This document shows, one piece after another, positions 1 through 7,755 of a stretch of DNA of 45,095 nucleotides. Under the pieces are notes generated by a model. The model did not search any database. It had not been told where the DNA came from and saw nothing but the letters and a program-made list of their open reading frames with translations. Both the position numbers and the translations under genes were made by a program. Numbering within the stretch: the first letter of the stretch is position 1; each line of letters begins with the position of its first letter. Source of the DNA: Planctomycetota bacterium (GTDB lineage Bacteria; Planctomycetota; Planctomycetia; Gemmatales; Gemmataceae); contig VGZJ01000013.1 of assembly GCA_016872595.1 (NCBI GenBank), forward strand, positions 1 to 45,095. The letters run 5' to 3'.

Positions 1-2
1 TC

Positions 3-2738
3 GCGGCCCCCAGCGCCGAAACGAAAGACGGCGTCGAGGCCACGCTGCTCCCCAGTTCGACCGGGCACGCCGCCGGCGCGCCGGGCACTATCGTCGGGGC
101 CGACCCGACTACGGCCGGCGGCGAGATCGGCGCGACCCTGCCCACGCCGGGCACGCGCGCGCCCGCCGGTTCGGTCGGGCCGCTCGGCAGCGACACCGGG
201 CCGATGTCCGCGTCCGCGGTGCCGGGCGCGAAGTCCGGCGTGTCGCCGTCCGCGACCGGCACGATGGTCGGCCGCTTCGCGCTGAAGGGGCTGCACGCCA
301 GCGGCGGGTTGGGCGAGGTGTTCACCGCGCGCGACACGGAGCTGAACCGCGAGGTCGCGGTCAAGCGCATCAAGTCGCGCTACGCCGACGACCCCGGCAG
401 CCGGCACCGCTTCCTGACGGAAGCCGAGCTGACCGCGCGCCTCGACCACCCCGGCGTCGTGCCCGTGTTCGGCCTCGTCAACGACGTGCGCGGTCGGCCG
501 TGCTACGCCATGCGGTTCATCCGCGGCGAAACCCTCAAGGACGAGATCGAGCGCTACCACGGGCTGAAGAAGCCAGAAGAGCAGAAGGCAGAGGAGAAAG
601 GACAGAAGACGGAACAGACAGACAAAACAGCAGAACAACAAGCCCCAAGTTCAGCGTCGTCCCCGCCGGGGACGACGACCACCGCCGTCCCGCGCTCGGT
701 CGCGTTCCGCCAGTTGCTCGCGCGGTTCCTCGCCACCTGTCAGGCCATCGGGTACGCGCACTCGCGCGGCATCATCCACCGCGACATCAAGCCGGCCAAC
801 ATCATGGTCGGCACGTTCGGCGAGACGCTCGTCGTGGACTGGGGCTTGGCGAAGTCGATGGCCGACGGACCGGACTTCGACCGCGTCATGAAGGCCGCGG
901 CCGAGGCCGGGTTCCGCCACGACCCGGACGCGACCGACATGCCGTCGCACATGACGCAGGCCGGTACCGCGGTCGGCACGCCGGCGTACATGGCCCCGGA
1001 ACAGGCCGCGGGTGACGTCGCGAAGGTCGGCCCCCCGGCCGACGTGTACGCGCTCGGCGCGACGCTGCACGTGATCCTGACCGGGGCCGCGCCGTTCAGC
1101 GGGAAGACGACCGCGGAGGTACTGGACGCGGTGCGCCGCGGCGCGCTCGTGCCGGCCGCGAGCGTCAACCCCGAGTGCCCCAAGCCGCTCGACGCCGTCG
1201 CGCGCAAGGCGATGGCCCTTCAACCCGAGGCCCGGTACGCGAGCGCGCTCGAACTGGCCGCGGACGTGGAGCGCTGGCTCTCCGACGAGCCCGTTTCGTG
1301 CTACCGCGACCCGCTGTTCGCGCGGCTCGCGCGGTGGGCCCGGCGGCACCCGGCGCGCGTCGCCGCGGGCGTGTCGCTGCTGCTCGCCGGCGTCGTCGCC
1401 GCCGCCGGCATCGCGTGGGCGATTCACTTGGGTGAGCAGCAGACCCGCGCGGAACAAGAGCGCACCGCGGCCGAGCGCGACAAAGTCATCGCACAAGAGA
1501 AGAAGACCGCCGCGGCGCTGGTGGACGTGGGGAAGGAGCGCGACAAAGTCGTCGCGCAAGAGAAACAGACCGACGACCAGCGCAAGCAGGCGGTGGACGC
1601 GCGCAACGTGGCCCGCGAGCGCTACGAGAAGGCCGTCGCCGCGTACAACGTGCTCGTCACCGACATCGACAAGAAAATGACCGACCGCGCGGGGCTGCAA
1701 GACCTGCGCAAGACGCTGCTGCTGAACGCCACCGACGGGCTGAAGCAACTCGTCGCGGGCGGCGGCGAGGGGAAGATCGGCGCGGACCGCACGCTCGTGG
1801 CCGCGTACCGGCAGATGGGCGACGTGTACGAACGCGTCGGCGACACCGCGAAGGCCCGCGACAACTTCCAGATCGCCGTGGACCGCGCGAACGAGGTGCG
1901 CGACGGCGCGCACAAGACCGGCACCGCGTCCGACAAGCGCGCCGCCGACCGCGACCTCGCGCGTTCGCTCCACGCCCTCACCGGGATCACCCGCAAGGCC
2001 GGCGACACGAAGGCCGCGCTCGCCAAGATCGACGACGCCATCAAGCTGTTCGCCGCGCTCGCCGAGGACATGGCCGACGCCGAAGCGCAGCAAGACCTCG
2101 CGAAGGCCCGCGTGCGGCGCGCCGAAATACTGATGGAGCGCGGTGAAACCGGCAAGGCGCTCCTCGACAGCGGCGCGGCGCTCGCCGCGCGCAAGGCGCT
2201 GCACGAGGCCAAGCCCGCCGACCCCGATTTGAAGCGCGACTTCGCCTCCAGTCTCGACGCGACCGCGGTGCTGCAACTGCGCACCGGGCGCACGAGGGAC
2301 GCGCTCGCCAGCGCGGAGCACGCGCTGGCGGCGCGCGCCGACCTCGCGAAGCAGCTCACCGGGCGCACCGACGCGGCCCGCGACCTCGGCGCGGCCCACG
2401 CCCGCCTCGGCGAAGTCCACTTCGAGCGCGGCCAGATGAGCGCGGCCCGGCAGTCGTACCGTTCGGGCGTCGACGTGATCGCCAAGCTCGCGGCGACGAC
2501 CCCAAGAGCGTCGGCGCGCGGGCCGACCTCGCGGCCCTCTACAGCCGGCTCGCGCAGGTGCAACTGCGCACCGGCGACGTGGCCGACGCGGTCGAGAGCG
2601 CCAAGCGCGGGAAGGAACTGGCGGCGCAGTTGGAGACGGACGACAAAGATTCGGCCGACGCCCGCCGCGACCACGCGCTGGCCCGCGAGCGGTACGGCGA
2701 GGCGCTGCTGGCCGCGGACCGCCCCGACGAGGCGCTGA
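3..2738 (+). CDS. Membrane-anchored Ser/Thr protein kinase with TPR region (5'-partial, frameshifted; N-terminal part)
   Basis: This phosphorylates Ser/Thr on unknown targets. The reading frame is open from the first bases, so the gene starts upstream; an internal ATG lies at 204 but the upstream Ser/Thr/Pro/Gly-rich codons look like part of the protein. Counting from ATG 204: a glycine-rich loop (GLHASGGLGEVF, about 29-40), the ATP lysine in VAVKRIK (K54), the catalytic loop HRDIKPAN (H192), DWG in place of DFG (D212), and MAPEQ (A264). A transmembrane helix follows at about 381-407, then a charged coiled coil and TPR-like helices, so the kinase is cytoplasmic and the repeats lie across the membrane. 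An A-rich Glu/Lys/Gln insert (about 116-146) sits between the kinase lobes. From about 2495 this frame gives Arg/Pro-rich nonsense while the TPR sequence continues in another frame, so residues after about 764 are not real. Confidence 0.85.
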   Translation, partial: AAPSAETKDGVEATLLPSSTGHAAGAPGTIVGADPTTAGGEIGATLPTPGTRAPAGSVGPLGSDTGPMSASAVPGAKSGVSPSATGTMVGRFALKGLHASGGLGEVFTARDTELNREVAVKRIKSRYADDPGSRHRFLTEAELTARLDHPGVVPVFGLVNDVRGRPCYAMRFIRGETLKDEIERYHGLKKPEEQKAEEKGQKTEQTDKTAEQQAPSSASSPPGTTTTAVPRSVAFRQLLARFLATCQAIGYAHSRGIIHRDIKPANIMVGTFGETLVVDWGLAKSMADGPDFDRVMKAAAEAGFRHDPDATDMPSHMTQAGTAVGTPAYMAPEQAAGDVAKVGPPADVYALGATLHVILTGAAPFSGKTTAEVLDAVRRGALVPAASVNPECPKPLDAVARKAMALQPEARYASALELAADVERWLSDEPVSCYRDPLFARLARWARRHPARVAAGVSLLLAGVVAAAGIAWAIHLGEQQTRAEQERTAAERDKVIAQEKKTAAALVDVGKERDKVVAQEKQTDDQRKQAVDARNVARERYEKAVAAYNVLVTDIDKKMTDRAGLQDLRKTLLLNATDGLKQLVAGGGEGKIGADRTLVAAYRQMGDVYERVGDTAKARDNFQIAVDRANEVRDGAHKTGTASDKRAADRDLARSLHALTGITRKAGDTKAALAKIDDAIKLFAALAEDMADAEAQQDLAKARVRRAEILMERGETGKALLDSGAALAARKALHEAKPADPDLKRDFASSLDATAVLQLRTGRTRDALASAEHALAARADLAKQLTGRTDAARDLGAAHARLGEVHFERGQMSAARQSYRSGVDVIAKLAATTPRASARGPTSRPSTAGSRRCNCAPATWPTRSRAPSAGRNWRRSWRRTTKIRPTPAATTRWPASGTARRCWPRTAPTRR

Positions 2739-3952
2739 CCGAGTTCGCCGCGGCCGAGAAGGTGCTGCGCGACTTGCGGAAGGAAGACGACGGCAGCGCC
2801 GCGGCGCAGCTCGACCTCGCCCGCGGGCTGGAGCGCCGCGGCGACGGCCTCGTCGCGAAGAACAACATGACCGAGGCGGTCGCGGCGCTGGGCGAGTCGG
2901 TGAAGATTCGCGAAGCGGTTGCGGCACAAGACGGCGGCAGCGCGAGCGCGAAGCGCGACCTCGCCACGGGCCTGTTCAAGCTGGCCGACGCGCACTGCAC
3001 GGCCGGGCAGCCGCGCCGGGCCGACGCCATCGCCGCCCGCGCCGCGGAACTGTTCGTGCAGCTCGCCGCCGCGGACCCCGACAGCGCGCGGGCCCGGCGC
3101 GACGAGGCGCAGGGCTTCGGCAAGTGGGGGCAGGTGCTCATGAACGGCGGGCACCTTACCGGCGCGCTGCTCGTGTGGCAGGGCGCGCAGGAGCGCTCCG
3201 CGGCGCTGGCGAAGGTGGACGCGGCCGACGTGCAGGCGAAGGAGGACGAGGCGACCGCGTGGGAGCGGCTCGCCGGGTTCTACGCCCGGCTCGGCAACTC
3301 GGACCGCGCGATGGAGGCGGCGCGCACCGCCGTGGACCAGTGGACCGCCATCGCCGCGGTCGCCAAGACGAAGGCCGACCGCCGCCGGCTCGCGCTCGCG
3401 ATGCTCCGGTGCGGCGACATCAGCGCCGAGGTGAAGCAACTGAAGACGGCGCGCCAGTGGTACGCGAAGGCCGCGGATCAGGCGAACGTGCCGGGCGACC
3501 CGCTGCTGGGGCCGGTGGCGAAGCGCGCGGCCGAACAGCTCGTGTACGCGGACGCGGTGGAGGCCGGGCTGAAGGACCCGGCCGCGGTGCTGGACGCGCC
3601 GGCCGCGGCCCGCGTGCCCGCGCTCCGCACGGTCGCCACCATCGAGCTGCGCGCCGACCACCCCACCACGGCCGCGACCGCCGCGGCGCTGCTCGCAAAG
3701 GAATCGCGCGCGGCCGACGACCTGTTCGCCGCGGCCCGCACCTTCGCCGGGTGCGCCGCGGTCACGCGGCTGGGCAAGGACACGCGCACCGGCTACGCGG
3801 CCGACGCGGTCGTCGCCCTGCGCCGCGCAACCGCCGCCGGCTTCCGCGACCCCGACGCGCTGACCGCCCCCGAATGGGACGCCGTCGCCCCCCTCGCCCC
3901 CGACTTCGCCAAAGCCCGCGAGGAACTGCTGAAACTGACGGAGAAGAAGTAG
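2495..3952 (+). CDS. C-terminal TPR part of the frameshifted kinase
   Basis: This is the continuation of the kinase above in a different frame, not an independent gene. Reading from 2495 gives a smooth join to the preceding helices (…AKLAA then DDPKSVGARADLAALYS…), which one extra base after 2494 would restore. It holds more TPR-like helical pairs rich in Ala, Arg, Asp and Leu and ends with ELLKLTEKK. An internal ATG at 2558 could start a separate 464-residue product, but it lies inside a repeat and no ribosome site stands out. The repeats probably bind partners outside the cytoplasm. Whether the frameshift is biological or a sequencing error cannot be told from this sequence alone. Confidence 0.75.
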   Translation, partial: DDPKSVGARADLAALYSRLAQVQLRTGDVADAVESAKRGKELAAQLETDDKDSADARRDHALARERYGEALLAADRPDEALTEFAAAEKVLRDLRKEDDGSAAAQLDLARGLERRGDGLVAKNNMTEAVAALGESVKIREAVAAQDGGSASAKRDLATGLFKLADAHCTAGQPRRADAIAARAAELFVQLAAADPDSARARRDEAQGFGKWGQVLMNGGHLTGALLVWQGAQERSAALAKVDAADVQAKEDEATAWERLAGFYARLGNSDRAMEAARTAVDQWTAIAAVAKTKADRRRLALAMLRCGDISAEVKQLKTARQWYAKAADQANVPGDPLLGPVAKRAAEQLVYADAVEAGLKDPAAVLDAPAAARVPALRTVATIELRADHPTTAATAAALLAKESRAADDLFAAARTFAGCAAVTRLGKDTRTGYAADAVVALRRATAAGFRDPDALTAPEWDAVAPLAPDFAKAREELLKLTEKK

Positions 3953-3987
3953 AGTGGGATCGTCGACACGCGCGGGTGCGTGTGTCG

Positions 3988-4845
3988 TTAGTGAACGACG
4001 AGTTGTGACATAGGAGTGAGCAGCTTCTCAACAGCGTCAACAAGCTCTATCTTTTTCCCCTTGGATTGGTTGCACGGCTGACAGAGCAGTTGCAGGTTCG
4101 CAGTCGTCGTCGCGCCGCCTTTGGCCACAGGAATGATGTTGTCGAATTGCAGATGCTGCTTCGTCCCGCATTTGACACACCGTCCGCTATCCCGACGCCA
4201 CACTACACCCTTTACCGCCTCTGGGATCAGCGCGCGCGTTGTCTGCTCGTATGGGAGCGGAGCGGGCGGAGCCTCAAAGGTAATTTCGGGTTCGATTTGG
4301 TCTTCGAGCGGGAACTTCTTCGCGTAATCCTTCAGCAACCCTTGAAAAGCGTCACGAAGTCGTCGCACCTCTGGGGCGTCCGGCGTACCGGCAGCAGAGT
4401 GAGTTTTCTTCTTGCAGTTCAAGCATTGATAATGAACCGACCGACCGTTCGGGCTGATCGACAGCAAGCGCATTGCGAACTCGTGGCACCGGAAACAAGG
4501 TTGCACAAGGAACCGGAGTTCAAGAGCCTCCTTCAGCTCTCCTCGCTTCTGCGAGACACGATCACGGAGCGCGTCTTTGTAGCTTTGAACTGGTGGCGAG
4601 ATTGGTTGTGAAGAGTGCGTCGAAGCCGGGAGCAAAGGCCGTGAAGGTAGCAATCGCACTTGGCCGCCAACAGGAACCGCAACTGTAGCAACACGCGGCC
4701 GAGCGGGAGGAGAAGCTTGTGCCCGCGGGTGATGGGGCACGCGCAACAGCTTCCCACACTTCGGGCAGTCAAGTTCGGTGCCGGCCCGATCTTCCTGCAA
4801 AGTGAGCCGGACCGAACAGGTCGTGCAGAGGATGACGATTGCCAT
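3988..4845 (-). CDS. Zinc-ribbon HNH endonuclease-like protein
   Basis: This 285-residue protein has three metal-binding parts. An N-terminal zinc ribbon has C7, C10, C27 and C30. A central pair of CxxC motifs (CFRC, then CLNC) follows. A C-terminal HNH/McrA-like nuclease fold reads GRCVKCG, then FDNIIPVAKGG, then LLCQPCNQSKG. The usual first catalytic histidine of the HNH motif (DHI) is Asn here (N236), so cleavage activity is doubtful. Base composition is lower in GC than the neighbours and codon use is less biased, which suggests recent transfer. The gene is convergent with the kinase (35-base gap) and stands alone. DNA or RNA binding is likely; the substrate is unknown. Confidence 0.75.
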   Translation of the reverse strand: MAIVILCTTCSVRLTLQEDRAGTELDCPKCGKLLRVPHHPRAQASPPARPRVATVAVPVGGQVRLLPSRPLLPASTHSSQPISPPVQSYKDALRDRVSQKRGELKEALELRFLVQPCFRCHEFAMRLLSISPNGRSVHYQCLNCKKKTHSAAGTPDAPEVRRLRDAFQGLLKDYAKKFPLEDQIEPEITFEAPPAPLPYEQTTRALIPEAVKGVVWRRDSGRCVKCGTKQHLQFDNIIPVAKGGATTTANLQLLCQPCNQSKGKKIELVDAVEKLLTPMSQLVVH

Positions 4846-4984
4846 TCAAACTCACGGGCTAGAGCGTCTACCAGTATTGGACTGATAGTAGCCATAGCAC
4901 CGTGCGATCACAAGCAGGTCGAACAGGATAACTGGATGCGTCAGTTTCAAGTTGGATTGCTGTAGGTCGCGGTCGAGCGAGGCT

Positions 4985-5098
4985 CTGCAAGCGAGGCCCG
5001 ACGGCCAGCTCGCTTTCGCATCTGCCGAAGTCGTCGCGGTCGTGGTGCCGCTGACGGCTGCGGCCGTCTACTTCACCGTGCGGTCGTTCAACGGGTAG
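4985..5098 (+). pseudogene. Possible C-terminal remnant of an unidentified protein
   Basis: In the 354-base gap between the HNH gene and ndk, the frame ending at the TAG at 5096-5098 reads like real protein: EALQARPDGQLAFASAE, then the hydrophobic VVAVVVPLTAAAVYFTV, then RSFNG. There is no credible start codon upstream, and the sequence before about 4970 is lower in GC and reads as noncoding. It may be the tail of a gene cut when the HNH gene arrived. The family is not recognised. The rest of the gap shows nothing else I can support. Confidence 0.25.
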
Positions 5099-5199
5099 CG
5101 CTGTGCCGCACCAAGCGGTTCGCGCCCGCGGCGTAGACGAACGCGCGGCCGGTTCGCACCATGACCGGGACGCACTCCCACACCCACGAGGCCGGTTCC

Positions 5200-5646
5200 A
5201 TGCAGCGCACCCTCATTCTGCTCAAGCCCGACGCGGTCCAGCGCCGGTTGGTCGGCGACATCATCGGGCGGTTCGAGCGCAAGGGGCTGCGGCTCGTCGG
5301 CCTGAAGCTGGTCGCGGCCACGCGCGAACTGGCCGAGAAGCACTACGCGGTCCACAAGGGGAAGCCGTTCTACGAGAGCCTGCTGTCGTTCCTCACCAGC
5401 GGGCCGACGGTCGCGCTGGTGTGGGAGGGGCGCGAGGCCGTGACCGTGGGCCGCAACTTGATGGGCGTGACCGACGGCGCGAAGGCCCCGCCCGGCACCG
5501 TGCGCGGCGACTACGCGCTCTCCGTTCAGAACAACCTCGTCCACGGGTCCGACAGCGCCGAGAACGCGGCCATCGAAATCGCGCTCTGGTTCAAGACCGA
5601 AGAACTCGTGTCGTTCACCGCGACCGACGCCAACTGGATCGGGTAA
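5200..5646 (+). CDS. ndk: Nucleoside-diphosphate kinase
   Basis: This transfers the gamma phosphate of ATP to nucleoside diphosphates through a phosphohistidine, keeping the NTP and dNTP pools balanced in the cytoplasm. It begins QRTLILLKPDAVQRRLVGDI and has the family order: KPDAVQR, the middle FYESLLSFLTSGP region, RGDYALSVQNN, and the active-site NLVHGSDS with the phosphorylated His. The ATG at 5200 gives 148 residues, the usual family length, and has ACGAGG about eight bases upstream. An ATG at 5161 would add 13 His/Thr-rich residues without homology in the family. A palindromic repeat follows the stop. Confidence 0.95.
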   Translation: MQRTLILLKPDAVQRRLVGDIIGRFERKGLRLVGLKLVAATRELAEKHYAVHKGKPFYESLLSFLTSGPTVALVWEGREAVTVGRNLMGVTDGAKAPPGTVRGDYALSVQNNLVHGSDSAENAAIEIALWFKTEELVSFTATDANWIG

Positions 5647-5667
5647 GGACAGCGGTAGGAAAAAGGC

Positions 5668-5783
5668 GTAAGCCGCACGATTGAAGACGATAAAGGCACG
5701 ATGAAAGCAGAAGAGAATTGTCTTGAAGAACACTGACTTCTGTGTTGATCGTGCCGTTCTTCTGTGTTGATCGTGCGGTTGCT
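5668..5783. repeat. Bipartite palindromic repeat, GCACGAT family, copy 1
   Basis: Two inverted arms of about 45 bases flank a short centre. Each arm carries two spaced GCACGAT blocks about 22 bases apart (CCGCACGAT, then GGCACGAT, followed by an A/G-rich CAGAAG end). The right arm reads as the reverse complement (TGATCGTGCC, then TGATCGTGCGG). Copy 2 of the same family lies at 7614-7725. It fills much of the 306-base gap between ndk and the next gene. It could act as an RNA hairpin after ndk. No gene is seen in it. Confidence 0.8.
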
Positions 5784-5952
5784 GTCTTCTGACTTCAACA
5801 GCCACAGAGCGCGCCCCATGTGGCGCGACAGTTACAACCGGCGCGCCCGGCGCGCCGGTTGTGCGCGCGCGGACCGAACGAGTCGCACCGGACATTTCCC
5901 CGTGCCGAATGCTGGAGAGGATGGACGCGGTTCCCGCACGGAGGAGACACCG

Positions 5953-6261
5953 ATGAAGACGTTCGTTGCGGCGGCAGTGGTGGCGCTGGCCCTCGGTTCA
6001 CCGGCTCGCGCGGACGACCCGTTCCGCCCGTTCGCGGGCGTGGTCCCGCTGATGCCCGATGTATCTGATACGAAGCACGCGGGCCGCGGGGCGACCGGGC
6101 GCGCGCTGGTGTTCGACGCGCGCACCGGGGCCGCGGTCCCGACGGTAACGCGGCTGCACCCGGTGGTCGGCTCGGTCCAGCGCGCCGGCCACAAGCGGTT
6201 CAGCGCGACCACGTACAACCCGCTGATGGGCACCTTCGGCACACACACCTACCGGCGCTAG
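5953..6261 (+). CDS. Small secreted protein of unknown function
   Basis: This 102-residue protein starts MKTFVAAAVVALALGSPARA, a clean Sec signal peptide with a cleavage site after ARA. The start is fixed by a strong ribosome site (GGAGGAGA) about seven bases upstream. The mature part is short, rich in Gly, Thr and Arg, and ends with NPLMGTFGTHTYRR. No cysteine or membrane segment is seen after the signal. I do not recognise the family. It lies alone between ndk and moeA, with a putative TATAAC-like box between it and moeA, so it may be its own transcription unit. Confidence 0.7.
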   Translation: MKTFVAAAVVALALGSPARADDPFRPFAGVVPLMPDVSDTKHAGRGATGRALVFDARTGAAVPTVTRLHPVVGSVQRAGHKRFSATTYNPLMGTFGTHTYRR

Positions 6262-6408
6262 CACCGGCCCGCGCGCCGTTCCGCGGCGCGCGTCGCTCAC
6301 TTCCGATAGATCGCGCCCGGTCGTTGGTATAACATCTGCGTTCCGATGGAGCGACCGTGAAGCCCGGCTTTGCGGGCGACAAGTCGCGAGTCCCGCAGAG
6401 ATGTACCG

Positions 6409-7611
6409 ATGCTCGAAGTTGCCGAGGCGCTGGCGACCGTTCTTTCTCACACCAAGCCACTCAAGACCGAGGTTGCCGCGCTCACCACGGCGGCGCTCGG
6501 GCAGGTGCTCGCGGTCGATATTCTCGCGGACCTCGATTCGCCGCCGTTCGCGAAGGTGCTGCGCGACGGGTACGCGGTGCGCGCCGCCGATTGCGCCGCG
6601 CCCGGCGCGCCGCTGAAGGTCATCGAGGAGGTGCCCGCGGGGAAGGTGCCGACCAAGCCGGTCGGGGCCGGCGACGCGACACGCATCTTCACCGGCGCGC
6701 CCATTCCCGACGGCGCGGACGCCGTCGTGATGCAAGAGGACACGCGGCGCGCCGGGGATGTGGTCACGATCACCGACAGCGCCGTAAAACCGCGGCAGTG
6801 GGTGTTCGCTCAGGGCACCGAGATGAAGGCCGGGGCCGTCGTGCTGAAGGCCGGCACGCCCATCAACCCGGCCGCGTTCGGCGTACTCGCCAGCGTCGGG
6901 AAGACCGCGGTGCCGGCGTTCCCGTTCCCGCGCGTCGGCGTCATCGCCACCGGCGACGAACTGATCGAAGCCAACATGAAGCCCAAGCCGGGGCAGATCC
7001 GCAACTCCAACGGCCCCATGCTCACCGCGCTCACCGTGCGCGGCGGCGGGCTGCCGCGCTACCTCGGCATCGCGCGCGACGACCGCGCCATCACGCGCTC
7101 GCTGGTCGCGGAGGGGTTGGAGGTGTCCGACGTGGTGCTGCTGTGCGGCGGCGTGTCGGTGGGCGATTACGACCTCGTGCCGCAAGTGCTGACCGACCTC
7201 GGCGTGACGACGCACTTCCGCCAAGTGCTCGTGAAACCGGGCAAGCCGCTGCTGTTCGGGACGGGGCCGAAGGGCCAGCTCGTGTTCGGCTTGCCGGGCA
7301 ACCCGGCCAGCTCGTTCGTCGGGTTCGAACTGTTCGTGCGCCCCGCGATCCGCATCTTGGGTGGACACGCGGAGCCGGGTCCGCGCACAATCACGCTGCC
7401 GACGGCGGAGGGCATCGCCGAGAGCAACGACCGGCCGACGTACCGGCCGGCGCAGTTGGTGCAGGGCGCGACGGGTTGGACCGTGCGCATTTTGCCGTGG
7501 GGCGGCGCGCCGGACCTCGCCGGCCTGCAACCGGCCGACGCGCTGGTCGCGCTGCCCGCCGGCGACACCCGCGCCGACCCCGGCACGCCCGTAAGTGTCG
7601 TGTTGCTGTGA
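6409..7611 (+). CDS. moeA: Molybdopterin molybdenumtransferase MoeA
   Basis: This inserts molybdate into adenylylated molybdopterin, the last common step of molybdenum cofactor synthesis, in the cytoplasm. The sequence runs through the family's marks: LDSPPFAKVLRDGYAV, then FTGAPIPDGADAVVMQED, VGVIATGDEL, IRNSNGPML, LLCGGVSVGDYD, KPGKPLLFG and GLPGNPASSFVGFELFV, followed by a C-terminal beta domain. The ATG at 6409 begins MLEVAEALA and gives 400 residues, the usual length; an in-frame TTG at 6370 would add 13 residues that do not look like the family. No other cofactor gene is next to it. The stop is followed after two bases by a palindromic repeat. Confidence 0.95.
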   Translation: MLEVAEALATVLSHTKPLKTEVAALTTAALGQVLAVDILADLDSPPFAKVLRDGYAVRAADCAAPGAPLKVIEEVPAGKVPTKPVGAGDATRIFTGAPIPDGADAVVMQEDTRRAGDVVTITDSAVKPRQWVFAQGTEMKAGAVVLKAGTPINPAAFGVLASVGKTAVPAFPFPRVGVIATGDELIEANMKPKPGQIRNSNGPMLTALTVRGGGLPRYLGIARDDRAITRSLVAEGLEVSDVVLLCGGVSVGDYDLVPQVLTDLGVTTHFRQVLVKPGKPLLFGTGPKGQLVFGLPGNPASSFVGFELFVRPAIRILGGHAEPGPRTITLPTAEGIAESNDRPTYRPAQLVQGATGWTVRILPWGGAPDLAGLQPADALVALPAGDTRADPGTPVSVVLL

Positions 7612-7613
7612 AC

Positions 7614-7725
7614 ATTAGCCGCACGATGAACACAGACAAAGGCACGATCAGAACAGAAGACAAAGTGAATTGAACTCTGCCTTCTGCCTTGATCGTGTCT
7701 TGTCGGCGTTGATCGTGCGGCTAAT
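7614..7725. repeat. Bipartite palindromic repeat, GCACGAT family, copy 2
   Basis: The left arm begins ATTAGCCGCACGAT and continues with AGACAAAGGCACGATC. The right arm returns as GATCGTGTCTTGTCGG and ends GATCGTGCGGCTAAT, so both ends match over about 45 bases with scattered mismatches. The A/T-richer centre is about 15 bases. The first arm shares the CCGCACGAT and GGCACGAT blocks with the copy at 5668-5783. It lies between the moeA stop and the strong ribosome site of lnt, and may end moeA transcripts or be a passive element. Confidence 0.85.
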
Positions 7726-7755
7726 CCCGGCTTTGCCTCGTCGGAAGGAGTCCGC

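Noticed and set aside
651-3661. Long minus-strand open frames opposite the kinase
   Set aside because: Arg/Pro/Ala-rich shadows with no domain; the plus strand has clear kinase and TPR motifs.
5161-5199. Upstream ATG of ndk as the start
   Set aside because: It adds a His/Thr-rich stretch unlike the family, and the ATG at 5200 gives the usual length with a ribosome site.
6328-6333. TATAAC box before moeA as a promoter
   Set aside because: No acceptable -35 box lies 16-18 bases upstream; too weak to list as a feature.
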